64,000 nucleotides of DNA from Acanthococcus lagerstroemiae (taxonomy: Eukaryota; Arthropoda; Insecta; Hemiptera; Eriococcidae). Under the pieces are notes generated by a model. That model did no database searches. It had not been told where the DNA came from and worked only from the letters and a program-made list of their open reading frames with translations. Each line of letters opens with the position of its first letter. Positions within the stretch are counted from its first letter, which is position 1. Both the position numbers and the translations under genes were made by a program. Positions 48,930 to 60,384 of the stretch are shown here, one piece after another. Where the stretch lies: assembly GCA_031841125.1 (NCBI GenBank), contig CM063114.1:27039266-27103265 (forward strand). The letters run 5' to 3'.

Positions 48930-49207
48930 TCACTACACTCGATGATTTCCCGAAAATTCCTCAAAGATCCGAGGTGAGCAAACGGCGCCGCAAGGAGAGA
49001 GGGCGAGTAAATTTGGGTTAGGACAATGTCTCGTTTTCTATGAGTCGTACAGAAAAAATGTTCATCACAAAATTGAAGAAGACTAAATTTGCCACAAGAA
49101 AGAGTCAGTGTAATTTTTATGTAGAATCAGAAGTTTTGCAAAGTAATTGAACTTAGATATTATACACAGTTCCTAGTCTAGGAATATTAGACCTAAGAAT
49201 AGCATAC

Positions 49208-49620
49208 AAAGGGAAAAATTGCTGCAGAGTTGAAACTTGGCATGATTCTCAAGGACAACTGCATGCATTACAACATTGTTATTATTTCGCTGACCCGCCT
49301 CCTAGTACAATGGATACTATGAGGTATTATTGATGATTTTGGGATATTTCTTGGTCGATTATCTCGGTCAGTCTTGACCCTACGACAAAAGTGAATGAGA
49401 CCTTTTTTGTACAGAATTTCATGCTTTTTAATTTAGGTAAGCAGTATTTTCGCATATAAATCAATATTTGTGGAGCTAGGGCCAAAAAACTTTTTCGGTA
49501 CGGGTTTTCAGCTCTAGGGGGTCACGCTCACCCCTGCCGGGCGGGGGTGTTAATATGTTTATTAAGGAGTTGTCCTTAAGAATCATGCCAAGTTTCAACT
49601 CTGCAGCAATTTTTCCCTTT
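49208..49620. mobile_element. MITE with about 52-base inverted repeats, inside the left arm
   Basis: AAAGGGAAAAATTGCTGCAG on the left is the exact inverse of CTGCAGCAATTTTTCCCTTT on the right. Pairing continues through AGTTGAAACTTGGCATGATT and GGACAAC. Removing it restores colinearity of the surrounding arm with 53000-53130. No target duplication was recognised. Confidence 0.85.
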
Positions 49621-50135
49621 TCATTTCCGAAAATGCCTGGACTATTCCTGAAATTCGAAATATCTCTAGCCTATTACTCTCAGTCATTCTTATCGCTTTT
49701 AAAATACCAGAAACAATAACTCGCATACTTATATCAATCGCAGGTCAATATTCAGCTGCGCTGTAGCTTGTATACAGGGTGTCCCATTATCGTACAATAA
49801 CTCGCTTTTTATTAGAAAATGTTTCTTTAGGTTCTGTATTTGTTTGTAAGTTCCATTAAAGAGGAAATTAGTTTTCTGTGTAATCTTTTTGCCTTTGTTT
49901 ACTTTTGTAGAATTTGTATGCCAACATTTGCGCGTGAAAAACCGTAGTGATGTACCAAATTCTAGGCGGTTTCTGCCCCCGCTTTATTTTCTTTTTTTTT
50001 CTGTTATACTTGTCGATTTCGAAAATCGGTCGACCAAATCGAAACTCAGTTATCTGCCTGAAATCGAAAGAGTACGGAGAAATGATTTTTTCTTTTCTTT
50101 TCTATTGATACTCAAACTGTCCCATTTCGCAAAAT

Positions 50136-50526
50136 CAGGCTGACCACTCGGTCACTTTTTTCACCTTAAGTCACCTCTGGTCACCTTTGGTCACTTTTTT
50201 GAAATTTTCCTTTTAAAAAATGCTCATTTTAACTATTATAAATTTATCGAGAGAAAAAAACTGAAAAAAGTGTTTCTTCAATCTGATATGTGATATAAGT
50301 ATACAAGACAAGTGTGCGTGAGTAAAGTGTGTGATTCTACGAAAAACTTGTGATGTGTGTTTTTTTCAAGACATGAGAGCCGAAGATTACATAAAGTCTG
50401 TATGAGAATAATTTTTAGTCGAAAATATGGGAATTATGGTGATTTTTTGGTCACTTTTCGGTCACTTTTTTTACAAAATTGGTCACTTTTATCACCTTTT
50501 TCAGAGAAAATTTGAGTGGTCAGCCT
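50136..50526. mobile_element. hAT-like MITE with GGTCACTTTT repeats
   Basis: The ends CAGGCTGACCACTC and GAGTGGTCAGCCT are inverses. The flank GCAAAAT occurs on both sides (50129-50135 and 50527-50533). Both subterminal regions contain multiple copies of GGTCACTTTT and TCACCTTTG-like words, likely transposase-binding repeats by analogy. Confidence 0.85.
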
Positions 50527-50633
50527 GCAAAATGGAAATCCTTTTCCCAAGAAATCCTTGGATATGTCCTTCCAAATGAATATATTTTTAGGACTCATCG
50601 AGAAAAGTTTTATTTGAGATTGAACGTGACTGT

Positions 50634-51708
50634 GTTGTGGGACGTATGGCGATGCACGCATGCCAAAGTGGCCCCTGAGACACCGCACCCCCGGCACCGA
50701 GAACTACCCTTTCGGGCATCGCATCAGTACCGAGGGGAACGCTTTGGGGCCGGGCCCGAGCCCCCATTTCTCCTGGCCGGAACGGTGCGCGCGTCCTGCC
50801 AGGGCCACCACGGGGTTCCCTACTGACCGAGGTCCGCGCTCCCAGAGCACTCGCCTGGAAATTTCAGGTCCCCCGCAGCCGGACGCGCTGCCTCTTCCTC
50901 TTCACTCACTAATCGTGTGAGACTCTTCCGATTGAAGCTCCAGCCCTTGCACTGCGGGCGAGCTCTGCTCCAGCCCTGGTGCTACGGGCGAGCTTCGCTG
51001 GATGGTATCCGCCGCCGCAGTAGCAGCAGCAACATCCGCTTCTCCTCCTTGCGTCCTTTGTCTCGACCACTCAGCCTCCATCTTCCGTCGCATGATGGCC
51101 GAAACGAAACCCGACACCCGGTTCCAACCGCTTCGGCTCCTCAACAGCTCCGGGACCAAGGTGTCCGGCGCAAGACGGTCGATCACGCCGTCTCCGGGAT
51201 CGATCGTGACCGCCCCGCGCCTCACCTCCTCCCAGACGTCGCACTCGAACAGCGTATGCCACGGCGTGTCCTCCTCTCCGCTTGCACAATGGGTGCACTC
51301 TGCGCTTGCTGCCAACCCCATCCGGTACAGGTATGACCCGAAGCAGCCGTGTCCGCTCAAGACCTGGGTCAGGTGGAAGTTCAGGCTTCCGTGCTTCCTA
51401 CCTAACCACAGGTCGAGCTCGCCGATCAGCTCCCGAGTCCACTCGCCTTTTGAAGACTGGGCGAACCTCTCCGTCCATCGCTGAAGCGTGGTCAGCTGAA
51501 TGCCACGCTTCGCCCGGCGTGCCTCCTGCCGCGTCCTCGCCTTCTTCTGCGCCTTGTAGGACTGCGCCAACTCGTCGACCTTCAGCTCAATGGGTGGAAG
51601 GCGCGCCAGCACGCCTACCGCCTCCGTTGACACGGTGCAATACGCGCTGACGCACCTTAGCGCGACTCTCCGCTGTACCTTCTCCAGCTCCACTCTCCGG
51701 TACGGGAT
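50634..51708 (-). pseudogene. R1/TRAS-like LINE, 5'-truncated, C-terminal reverse-transcriptase region
   Basis: An open minus-strand frame from 51708 to 50902 (about 268 codons) gives the C-terminal part of an R1/TRAS-type polymerase. It begins with the conserved RRVALRCVSAYCTVSTEAV followed by GVLARLPPIELKVDE. It later carries a zinc-knuckle C-x2-C-x9-H-x4-C in CTHCASGEEDTPWHTLFEC. A 3' untranslated part of about 270 bases follows. It is visibly GC-rich against AT-rich surroundings. A perfect 16-base duplication GATTGAACGTGACTGT flanks it (50618-50633 and 51709-51724). The open, undamaged frame with a perfect duplication suggests a young insertion. The RT catalytic core and endonuclease are missing, so it cannot move by itself. 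Insertion outside 28S rDNA fits TRAS/Waldo-like rather than R1 proper, but the clade is uncertain. Confidence 0.92.
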
Positions 51709-52249
51709 GATTGAACGTGACTGTCTACAAAACTAATTTGGAAAACCTTAAAAAGTTGAGTCTAGGGTGGCCCCAGGGTCGGATTAGCCACACGGGTTAC
51801 CGGAAAAATTTCCTGACTAAAAAAAACCTCATCCCTAAATTGAGCCGGTGCCAGCTGTATTTTCCCGGTAAGTTTTTTGGATCGAATCCAGCCCTGGGTG
51901 GCCTTTATTTATTCTTGGCTAATTTTTCCGAATTTCTTCGGGAACGTCCTCTAGATTGGTTTCACAGGAAGAAAAAAAAAAAAAATTGTCAAGTTTCAGG
52001 TCGATCAAATGAGAGGAACACTGACCTGAAGCCCCCTTCCTTTTTATGAAAAAATACACAGAGATTTGACGTTTTTAATTGAATTTTTATTTTCTCAGCC
52101 CCTAACCATGTTAAAAGTTTATTCTCATGGATTTTGAAAGTTGATTCAATATTCATAAATTGTAAAATAATTACATGACTCGGGGGGGGGGGGCTCAAAA
52201 GAGGAGGAGAAAGACAAAAAGTTGACATGCCGATAAGAGTTGATTTATA

Positions 52250-52685
52250 GATTTTCGAAGTTGCTAAATTCATTACTGGGAGGTAGGTTTTATATCTAGT
52301 CCCTTGGGATACCACTGAAGGGGGTGTCAAATTTTACCAATTTTTCCGAGATAGTATTTGATAGTCTGCCGTTTCGAGGTCGCTGGTTTCAATTATTGGG
52401 GTAATTTTTACATCCTGCTTTCTTGGGTATCATTAAAGGAACAGAGTAATGTATTGGTAATTTTTTAAAGATAGTATTTGATTTGTAGGTCTCAAGGACA
52501 TGGCATCCAGTTCTCGAGGTAATTTCGAATCCACCTGGTGTAATCAAAAGGGCGTAGAGTCGAATATAAGTAATTTCTCTTAGATTGGATTTAGAATTCA
52601 ATTTTAGGGATACTTTTCTTATCCGCCCCCCTAGGATACAACTGAAGGGAACTGGAGAGAAGTATTAGTTTATTTCCGATACTAC
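52250..52685. repeat. Diverged tandem repeats of about 120 bases
   Basis: Three to four units share AGGTCGCTGGTTTC-like, GGGGTAATTTTTA-like, CTTGGGATAYCAYTGAAGG and ATAGTATTTGAT. The box TCGAGGTCGCTG also opens units of the arrays at 44.8 and 63.0 kb. Confidence 0.65.
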
Positions 52686-53375
52686 ATAATCAAGTTATTT
52701 TTCTTGGACCTTCTCAAGTGGTGCCTAAGCAGTCAGTTACGCAAATGACTTGAGAGAATTGTGTTCAGCGATTTTTAAGACCCATGGACTGGGCATTTTC
52801 CCGAAATCAAGGACACCATGTTTAGTTCAGAAGCTACAGGACACCTTATAAATACAAGCGAGAATGAGAATAAATACTTGCTAGTAGTAACACGGCCGGC
52901 CAGCATTCGCTGTTTTTTATTTAACTGTTACGAGACCAGTTGGAAAGATTTTTTATGTTCTTAAATGCATTGTACGATAGTGGGACACCCTGTATACAAG
53001 CTGCAGTGTCGTTGAATATTGGCCTGCAATTGATATAAATATCTAAGTAACTGTTTTTAGTATTTTCATAGCGATAAGGATGACTGAGAGTGATGGGCTA
53101 GAGATATTTCAAATTCAAGGACACTGTGTATAATTTCTAAATTCAATCATTTGCAAAACTTTTGATTGTACGCAAAAATTGTTCTGACTCTTTCTTGTGG
53201 CAAATATAGTCTTCTTCAGTTTTGTCGCGAACATTTTTCCTGTATTGCCCATAGGAAGCGAGATATTGCTCATAACCCAAATTTACTCCCCGCGCTGTTA
53301 GCTCACCTCGAATTTTTGAGGAATTTTCGGGAAATCATCGGGGTGGTGAGGAACGATTCTGCGAATTCCCTTATT

Positions 53376-55442
53376 CACTGGACTAGTACACATAAGCAAA
53401 ATTAATTTACCTGAATTGGGGAGGCTCATGGGGAGGGGGAGCTGATAAGTAACAAAATAATGCTGAAAATTCTTTCGCTCGTATTGGGACCGTGCATCGA
53501 AAGAGTTGTCCCATGGTGGCCAAACAAAAAGCTTTGAAAGAATGATCATCTAGGACTTCAATAGAGATGATAATGGTAAAAGGAAGACCAAAACTATTTT
53601 TTAATATATGTGAAGGTATTTGGAAGTGTAGTAATGTGTATTTAACGTGACACAAATTTTTCTCTTTGTTATTTGTCATTAAAAAAAAAACATTAATCAT
53701 CATGATTACTCTACCTCTGGTGGTCAAAGAAAATATAATTTTAAGAGCCGCACCAAAAATTTTTGAAACCTCCACCAACACTAAGTTAAATATTTTTTAA
53801 CTGCTGAAAATTGCTCTATTACATCATTTTGATTGCCATGATCATTCTTTCAAATTCTTAGCACCTAGAGCGATACTAGCGCGCCAGACGTTCGCCCGGT
53901 CCGAATAATTTTTCAGTTTTTTCTGTGAGGAGGGGCTTCAACGGGAGGGGCTAAACCCCTAATGCTGTTATCTTTCTCTCTAGAAGAAAGTGTCTTACCC
54001 GCCCACTCCATAGAAAAGAGTCTACCGGTGCCCATTTTGCTACGCTAAAGTGAACCAGTTCTGATTCCACCGCCGAGCAAATTCAAAAATAGCCGATGCC
54101 TAAGAATTTGTCCTTCTCGATTGTCGGTGCTAATGCCGCGGGTTCATAACATTGGACATTGGATTGGTACTTCGAATTAGACTTTACCCTCTAATTGCGT
54201 TACCATGTCATCTAATGAGAGTTCGTTTAACCGGTTGTTGTCTTGATTATTCGATGTGTAACGAATAAATCACAGTAATGAGAAGGCTTGTTCGTTCATC
54301 TTGCGCTCGTATACATCGTTAAAATGTCCCAGCCGACGGAAGTAAAATTGGAAATTGTGATAAACACTTCACTCGCGAGGAAGTCGAGAAATTTACTTCC
54401 AGTTTTCTTGTTTCTCCAGTTTAGCTTGGTTCGGCCGTCCTGAAGCTATAAAAATTCGAACAGGTCAGAGTAAACCAAGCTCGGTGCTTTCGGAATTTCA
54501 CCTTTCTCCATCAGTTTTCCCAGGCCATGTTTGCAGTTTCCACTTCTCGGACCTGCTCGTCTCATTTGACGAAGTAATCTACTCGTCCTTAACTTGTGAA
54601 TAAAAAATCTGAATAAAGGAAAAAACAAACAAGGTTTCCTATTTGATTGCTGGACAGAAAGTAAAGTTGATACTGAAAAAAGTAGTAACTTATTTTTCCT
54701 AAATTTCGATTATCAAACAAGAGAAAACATTTCTGGTTGCTACAAAATTGCTTCGAAAATCCCAATTTTCAGATGTAGATTGACTAATTCTGGAGAGTGT
54801 GATTTTGTCCAGTATTTATCATTAGTAAGTGAGAAAACTCGCAGTAGTACTGTCCTGTCCCTTCGTTCACAAGCGAAACGAAAACAAAGGAGTGGTATTA
54901 GTTTCGAATTTGTCTGGAATCTGGGTTCTCTTTCCTCCGAAATGAAGTACTACACATTCTGGCCACTGCTGCCCTGCTAATGCAGAATTTTTATTATAGT
55001 TTGATTCAGTGTCCCATTACCCAGATTTAAGATTGATAATCTTTAATTTCGAATTTTATTAGTTACCGGAGTCTAAAAATTTCAGAATTGTCAAAAAGCA
55101 AATAGTCAAAGAGGACTGAGGCAACATTCATTTTTTTAAAAATCGAACTGAGTATCATAAATTTAGTTTATTATTCGATTTTCTAAGAATATCAGCTTTG
55201 TCCATTTCAAAAGTAAAATTTGAAGTCCAAATGGGGCCCAGTTGAGGATTGGATACAAAATGGATTGGGATATTCGACACCAGTGGTTCAATGAACCCTT
55301 GATTTTCTTTGATTGTCTTTTCAAATAGCACAATTTTGTCTACTTTCAAAATTAAATCGAGAATTTCACGACGCAAATCTTGATCTGATGTAAAATCTGA
55401 TATTTTCGAAATCAGTGATCCCGAAAACATGCTATTTTGTAA
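53376..55442. other. No supported gene
   Basis: AT-rich sequence with GGAGGGG and CCCCTAA phrases near 53930-53965 that may be parts of small elements. No gene was found. Confidence 0.4.
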
Positions 55443-55910
55443 AGTGGGACGTATGGCGATGCACGTATGCCAAAGTGGCCCCTATGACACCTCACCCCCG
55501 GCCCCGGAAACTACCCTTTTGAGTATCGCATCAGTGGCCGTGGGGACGCCTTGGGACCGAGCCCGAGCCCCATTTCTCCGTGCCGCAACGGTGCGTGCGT
55601 CCTGCAAGAGCCACCATGGGGTTCCCTACTGACCGAGGTCCGCGCTCCCTGAGCACTCGTCCGAAATTCAGGTCCCCCACAGCCGGACGCGCTGCCTCTT
55701 CACTCGCCCCTCACCTCGGGTGAGCTTTCGTACTCTATCCGCTTCAGCCCCTGCCTACAGGCGAGATCCGTCGAACGGGATCCGCAGCAGCAGCAGCAAC
55801 TTCACCTCATCCGCCAGCCCTCTGTCTCGACCACTCTGTCTGCATCTTCTTCTTCATGATGGCCGAAACGAAGGCCGACACTCGGTTCCATCCGCTTCGG
55901 CTCCTCATAG
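55443..55910 (-). pseudogene. R1/TRAS-like LINE 3' end, copy 2
   Basis: It matches 50640-51150: GTATGGCGATGCACGTATGC, GGTTCCCTACTGACCGAGGT, CCGGACGCGCTGCCTCTTC and GATGGCCGAAACGAAGGCCG. On the minus strand it carries the last few dozen codons of the polymerase (SGWNRVS.. replaced by a diverged form) and the 3' untranslated part. It is 5'-truncated near 55910. No convincing target duplication was found. Confidence 0.88.
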
Positions 55911-56362
55911 TGGAGGCGAATTAGCATCATTTGAAAAAAAAAAACCAGACCATTTTTGCCTAGCAAAGCTTTCATTGCGAAAAATTGTCGAGAGTGGTCC
56001 CCTGAATAACCTCAAAGAGTTACCACCTCACCGACCTCCGGCTAATTTTTTAGGGGGGTTAACCCCCCTAAAAACGGTTTTTTCACATTATCTCCTCAGG
56101 GTTTGATTTTACGGCAAAAATAGTTCGGTACTTTTTTGTTCTACACTAAATTCCCTACAACTTTTGTCTGATAACTTTTTTTTCAACGACCATCAGGGAA
56201 GGAGGTGGGGAGTCTTGTGGGAAAGGATTTTCAGAAAATATGCGTAAAATCGTTCTAAAATTTATTAATTAAAATCTATTATCACTGATGGTACTACAAA
56301 TCATTATCGATCTCTTTTTCGGGGGTTTCAGTTTCAAGGTCATCGTCCACATCACTGTCTTC
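55911..56362. other. No supported gene
   Basis: A mixed stretch with the self-complementary phrase TAGGGGGGTTAACCCCCCTA near 56050 (a strong short hairpin). No gene. Confidence 0.5.
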
Positions 56363-56753
56363 CAGGGATGGCAAACGAAACCGTTTTTTTTTCGTTTCGT
56401 TATTTCGTTTCAATATTTTTGACAAAAATCAATCGTTATTTCGTGATTTCGTTATTTCGTTTCGTTTGTTTGCCATCCCTGCTATTTACTGAACTCACCC
56501 TGACTTAACTCACCCGGGAAAAGAAATGAAATTTCGATTACAGTAGGCTCGGCTACTTGTACTCGACCCTAGAAAGTGGTTGCAATAGGCTCGGCTACTA
56601 GTAGCCGATCCTAAAAATCACAAATCAGAAAACTAGGGATGGCAAACGAAACGTTTTTTTTTTCGTTTTGTTATTTCGTTTCAATATTTTAGACAAAAAT
56701 CAATCGTTATTTCGTTGTTTTGTTATTTCGTTTCGTTTCGTTTGCCATCCCTG
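56363..56753. mobile_element. Twin-MITE composite, 391 bp, perfect outer duplication
   Basis: Two nearly identical 119-base units (56363-56481 and 56635-56753) lie in direct orientation around a 153-base spacer. Each unit starts YAGGGATGGCAAACGAAAC and ends with the inverse GTTTGCCATCCCTG. The 8-base CTGTCTTC occurs immediately before unit 1 (56355-56362) and immediately after unit 2 (56754-56761). The inner flanks do not match it. The pair therefore appears to have inserted as one hAT-type unit. The spacer carries two copies of AGGCTCGGCTACT. Confidence 0.9.
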
Positions 56754-57018
56754 CTGTCTTCTGTCTCTGCGGTACTGGAATTGAGACACGACTGTCCCAA
56801 GCAATGCGTACCTACACTTGAGGAATTCAAACCTGAAAACAGAACACATGAATGTATTAGTTTTAGAAATTAGACACGATGGTGCTACACTAAATGACAA
56901 ACAGGTACCAGCTTTTCTGCAACTGCAGGCGTTTTTACACCCTTTCGTACGTGCACATGATATTAATTTCAGTAATTGTCGAGGAGCTGGTTCTGCAGAC
57001 ATCATAACCAGCAAAAAG

Positions 57019-57108
57019 ATTTCATTCTCCAGCTTCCATCCCCAATCACACGCTTGTTTCTGGTTTCCAAGCCATGTTTGGATGTGGATGGAAGCTGGAG
57101 AATGAAAT
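57019..57108. repeat. Perfect 23-base inverted repeat (hairpin), 90 bp
   Basis: 57019-57041 is the exact inverse of 57086-57108 (core TTCTCCAGCTTCCATCC). A 44-base loop separates the arms. It abuts the SINE fragment that follows. It could be a tiny foldback element or a transcribed hairpin. Confidence 0.85.
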
Positions 57109-57115
57109 GTTTTCG

Positions 57116-57242
57116 CGGGTTCGTAGCAACTCGCCAGATTTCGAGAGAAGAGGACTAAAACAGCCCTAACAGCCTCCCCGATGTTTCTGAAGTAATGCTC
57201 GAAAGGGCGGATTCTAGGGCTCGGGTTGAGAGCGAATTAGAA
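57116..57242 (+). mobile_element. tRNA-derived SINE, 5'-truncated
   Basis: It begins at the end of the tRNA-like part (GCGGGTTCGTAGCAACTCGC) and runs through CCAGATTTCGA, CAGCCCTAACAGCCTCCCCG and GAAGTAATGCTCGAAAGGGC to GGGCTCGGGTTGAGAG. The A box is missing. Confidence 0.85.
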
Positions 57243-58439
57243 AAAGAGCCTCTTTCTCGGCTTGCCAACTGAAACTGGTTCATGGTATATATTCAGAACG
57301 ATCACATCGCTGCATTTGGCGAGTTGTCGTATTGAAAGAATGTGAACTGTATGGTGTCTATGCACGGTTAATAATTCAGTCACTTTAAAACTCATTTTAT
57401 TTTTAAATGATCTCAATTAATTCGATATAAGCAGACTGCACCCCAGATAGTTCGATGCTATAGCCATCTCATAAGTTTTACTCGATCAGGTTTTTCGCTC
57501 AATCCTCTTTGGTTTACGGGTACCATGCACTCATTTTCTCATTCATGAATCGTATTAAAACAAATTATAGAATTTATCGCAAATTGAATTCGCCATCGCG
57601 AGTACCTAAATTTTCCTGATTAGACATGAACACGAGAAGGTAGAGAACAACGTTTCGTGATATTCGTTGGAAGCAAAAAGTTTCCTGACTTGATATAACA
57701 CACTTGCATGTCTCGCACTCAGTTTAGAACTTCCTAACTACATTCGTGCATTGCTTTCAGCCTCTTCTTGTTTCTTATATTATACACTAGTTAATCGGGG
57801 GGAAGGGGGACTGAACCAGGGCATTAAACCGTTTAACAACTTGAAGTAATTTTCGCTGTGTTCTTTCATGGTCGTAAACTCGATTATTTGTATCGTGGAA
57901 TTTGAACGTACCTTCGATGTTTCACAACCGCTGTTTTGTATTAATCAGTTCCTGATGGGAAGAGAACATTGGTTCGTTGTACCGTCTCTCTATCTGTTTT
58001 ATAAACGCAGCTCAAGCGAAATGAAATCGAGTGATTCCGTACATAGGTGCAGACAAGGTGCGAAAAAGCTGTTTATTGATCGAGAGGGCCAATAAATGTT
58101 TTTCTTTCTAGTCCGGCTTATAAAGACCCGAAAATGGACTGAAATGAGAAAAAACAGGTTAACTGAATTTTGGAATTCATTTAAACATCGTTATGTCTTG
58201 CCCCCCCCCTCCCCCCTGCAAATCTCCTAGGGCAGCTACCCAATTGTGGATTAAAGGGGACAAAATTCTGTTATTGGCCAGAAATTCGTCAACTAAGGCC
58301 GTGAACGCAAAATGAGTAATGATGAAAATAGGAGCTCATCGAATTAGCTTTAAGAAAGGTAATTTACGTTTTCTCTCTAATTGCCTTTAAAACGCCTCAC
58401 AGTAGCGTCTAAGTTGGCCCCCATTTTCATCAGGCTTTG
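57243..58439. other. No supported gene
   Basis: AT-rich sequence; a C run lies at 58201-58217. An open stretch at 57868-58095 (+) has no recognisable domain or splice support. Confidence 0.4.
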
Positions 58440-58760
58440 ACACCGGTCTCTCACAAAACCATTTTGACGCGAAGTCGACGAGTAAAATGACCGTCATTTC
58501 GACGTCACTAAATCAACTTCAGTTGACGTCGATTTTGAGCTTTCCGGCGCGAAATTGACGTCTGTTTCATGCATTGAAACACCCTCAATTTAAGTGAAAG
58601 CACATAACAGAGTGAGATTAACGTCGAAATGAACGTGTTTTGACGATGATTAAGATGTTACTTTGATAGAAGAAACTACAGCCAAATCGACGTCGACTTG
58701 GTGCTGAAAACTGTCGTCAGATTGACATCGTTTTAGTGCTGATTCAATTTCGACGCCGTT
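58440..58760. repeat. Degenerate repeat rich in TTGACGTCGA words
   Basis: About ten variants of the word AAATTGACGTCGATTT occur at irregular spacing. The same word underlies 60385-61320, so the two areas look like one array split by 58780-60310. Confidence 0.6.
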
Positions 58761-59504
58761 TCTAACAATTTATCATTCATTTGAAGTCCATGATATAAAC
58801 CCACTGTGTGCTCCTGGTTAGTGTTGCTACCTGAGAGGCATCGAATCAGTGTTGTCAAATCATGTTTGTAAAAATCTGTATTATTTCATTTTTAACACAA
58901 AAATCCGTACAATTCTGTACGCTCGTTTTTTTGAATTTTCTAGGTTATTATCCTCGAATTGCATTGAAAATAAACCGCACATATGAACTCTAAATGTATT
59001 GTCTCGAGAAAAGACCGTAATGGAGTGATTTTAGGTATATTTTTTGGGAAATAATCATGATGTACCATTTTAAACAATTTTCCTGTGTATTTTCTCGCAA
59101 ATCCTTGCAAAATTCTGTGCTTTTCTTTTTAGGTTCGAAATTTCTTGTCTGTAGTGAGAAATCTGTACATCTGGCTGCACTGAATAGGCTCAGGATTTTT
59201 ACTGAGTCAAATCCGAAATACCAAACCACCGTGTGAGGTTGTTCAGTATTCATCTTGCAAATTGCAAGCTCAGTATTATTTTTCTATCTATGTATTTTTT
59301 CTTGTTGTGCACAACTTCATCCGTATGTAGTTAGGTGTACGTCCAAATCAATATCGAAAGGGGAATATATAATAGCACAGGAAAGTAAAAAATTTGCACA
59401 GGAATAAAGTACACAGGAAAATAATTAGAAATCCCATACATTTAAAATGGAAATCACGAGATCCGTCACACAGTATTTATAGGTGTATGAACGAGATTTT
59501 TTTC
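58761..59504. other. No supported gene
   Basis: AT-rich sequence separating two repeat areas. No terminal repeats were recognised. Confidence 0.35.
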
Positions 59505-59880
59505 ACAGGAGGGGAGGATCTCGTGAAGGTGGTGATTGGGGCAAGAGTTCATGATTGAGGATGGGCTTAAGATGGGGGATGTGATGGGGTAAAGGGGTCA
59601 TAGTGAGGGAGGCCCGTAATATGTGCGAACACTTGGTGGAGAAGAAGGTTGTGGTTGGGAAGGGAATTTATGGTTAGAGAGGGGGTCTTATTGGAAAAGG
59701 GGATCGCGAGGAAAAGCTTCGTTGTGAGGGTTGTGTTGGACGAGAGGACTCGTGCGGGGGAAGAGGCCCGGTGTGGGGGAGAAGGTACATGTTGGAGATG
59801 GAGGCTCGGGAGGAGAGGTCTCGTGATGAAGGAGGATGCCCGATATGGGGGAGAGGGCTGAGGGTGGTGATCAGAGTCTT
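59505..59880 (+). repeat. G-rich degenerate minisatellite, about 28-30 base units
   Basis: Units such as GGTCTYGTGATGAAGGAGG and GAGGCCCGGTRTGGGGGAGA recur. The + strand is strongly purine-rich with almost no C except at fixed places. Open frames on both strands here are by-products of the repeat. Confidence 0.75.
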
Positions 59881-60384
59881 CTCCATTTCAGATTCCTATT
59901 CGAAAATGACAGGAATGGCGGCGTTATCGCCTCCTCTTTTACCCATGCACTTTCAGAAAAATAACCTACCGTCGATCCGAGATTTCTAGGAGATCTAACC
60001 CACTCAGCCTGCCCTAAAATATCAAATTGAGAGATTTAGTCCATAATGCTAAATTTTTCATTTGTCATAAATATTAAATTCCTGACAATTCACAGGCGTT
60101 TTAAATATGGTTCGTGATTTTCATACTGATATGTCGTTATTTTTTTTTCTCTCGGTATTATTTGTCTTTTCTACAGTTTTCATTCGTCACTTTTCCTGTT
60201 CTTTTTTTTTTTACCGGGAAATATTTATTTTCTTGCTGTATATAAATTTTTGCTGTGGAAAGAGTTTATTGTTCCTGTGAATTTCATTTTTAATTCCTGT
60301 AGTGATAAATGCATGCCATATCGAAATTGATGTTCCGATTCGTCTTCAGAACTGAATTTCAAATTGGCGTTAAAATTAGTGCTT
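59881..60384. other. No supported gene
   Basis: AT-rich sequence with poly-T runs near 60130 and 60205. No gene. Confidence 0.35.

Larger units (their letters stand above)
48930..53375. mobile_element. 4.4 kb structure bounded by about 430-base inverted repeats
   Basis: 48930-49170 plus 49625-49797 is the inverse of 52975-53370, colinear throughout. Shared words include CGATGATTTCCCGAAAATTC, TTTGCCACAAGAAAGAGTCA, GAAATATCTCTAGCC and CTTGTATACAGGGTGTCCCA. The interior (49800-52970) holds a hAT-like MITE, an R1-like LINE piece and a tandem-repeat block, and the left arm holds another MITE. The arms may be the ends of one large DNA element or two inverted copies of one repeat. No transposase survives. 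Confidence 0.65.

Noticed and set aside
50917..51650. Long plus-strand open frames with arginine-, serine- and proline-rich peptides
   Set aside because: They are the antisense of the R1/TRAS-like polymerase frame on the minus strand and arise from its GC-rich codons.
59649..59989. Glycine- and arginine-rich open frames
   Set aside because: By-product of the G-rich minisatellite; both strands are open equally.
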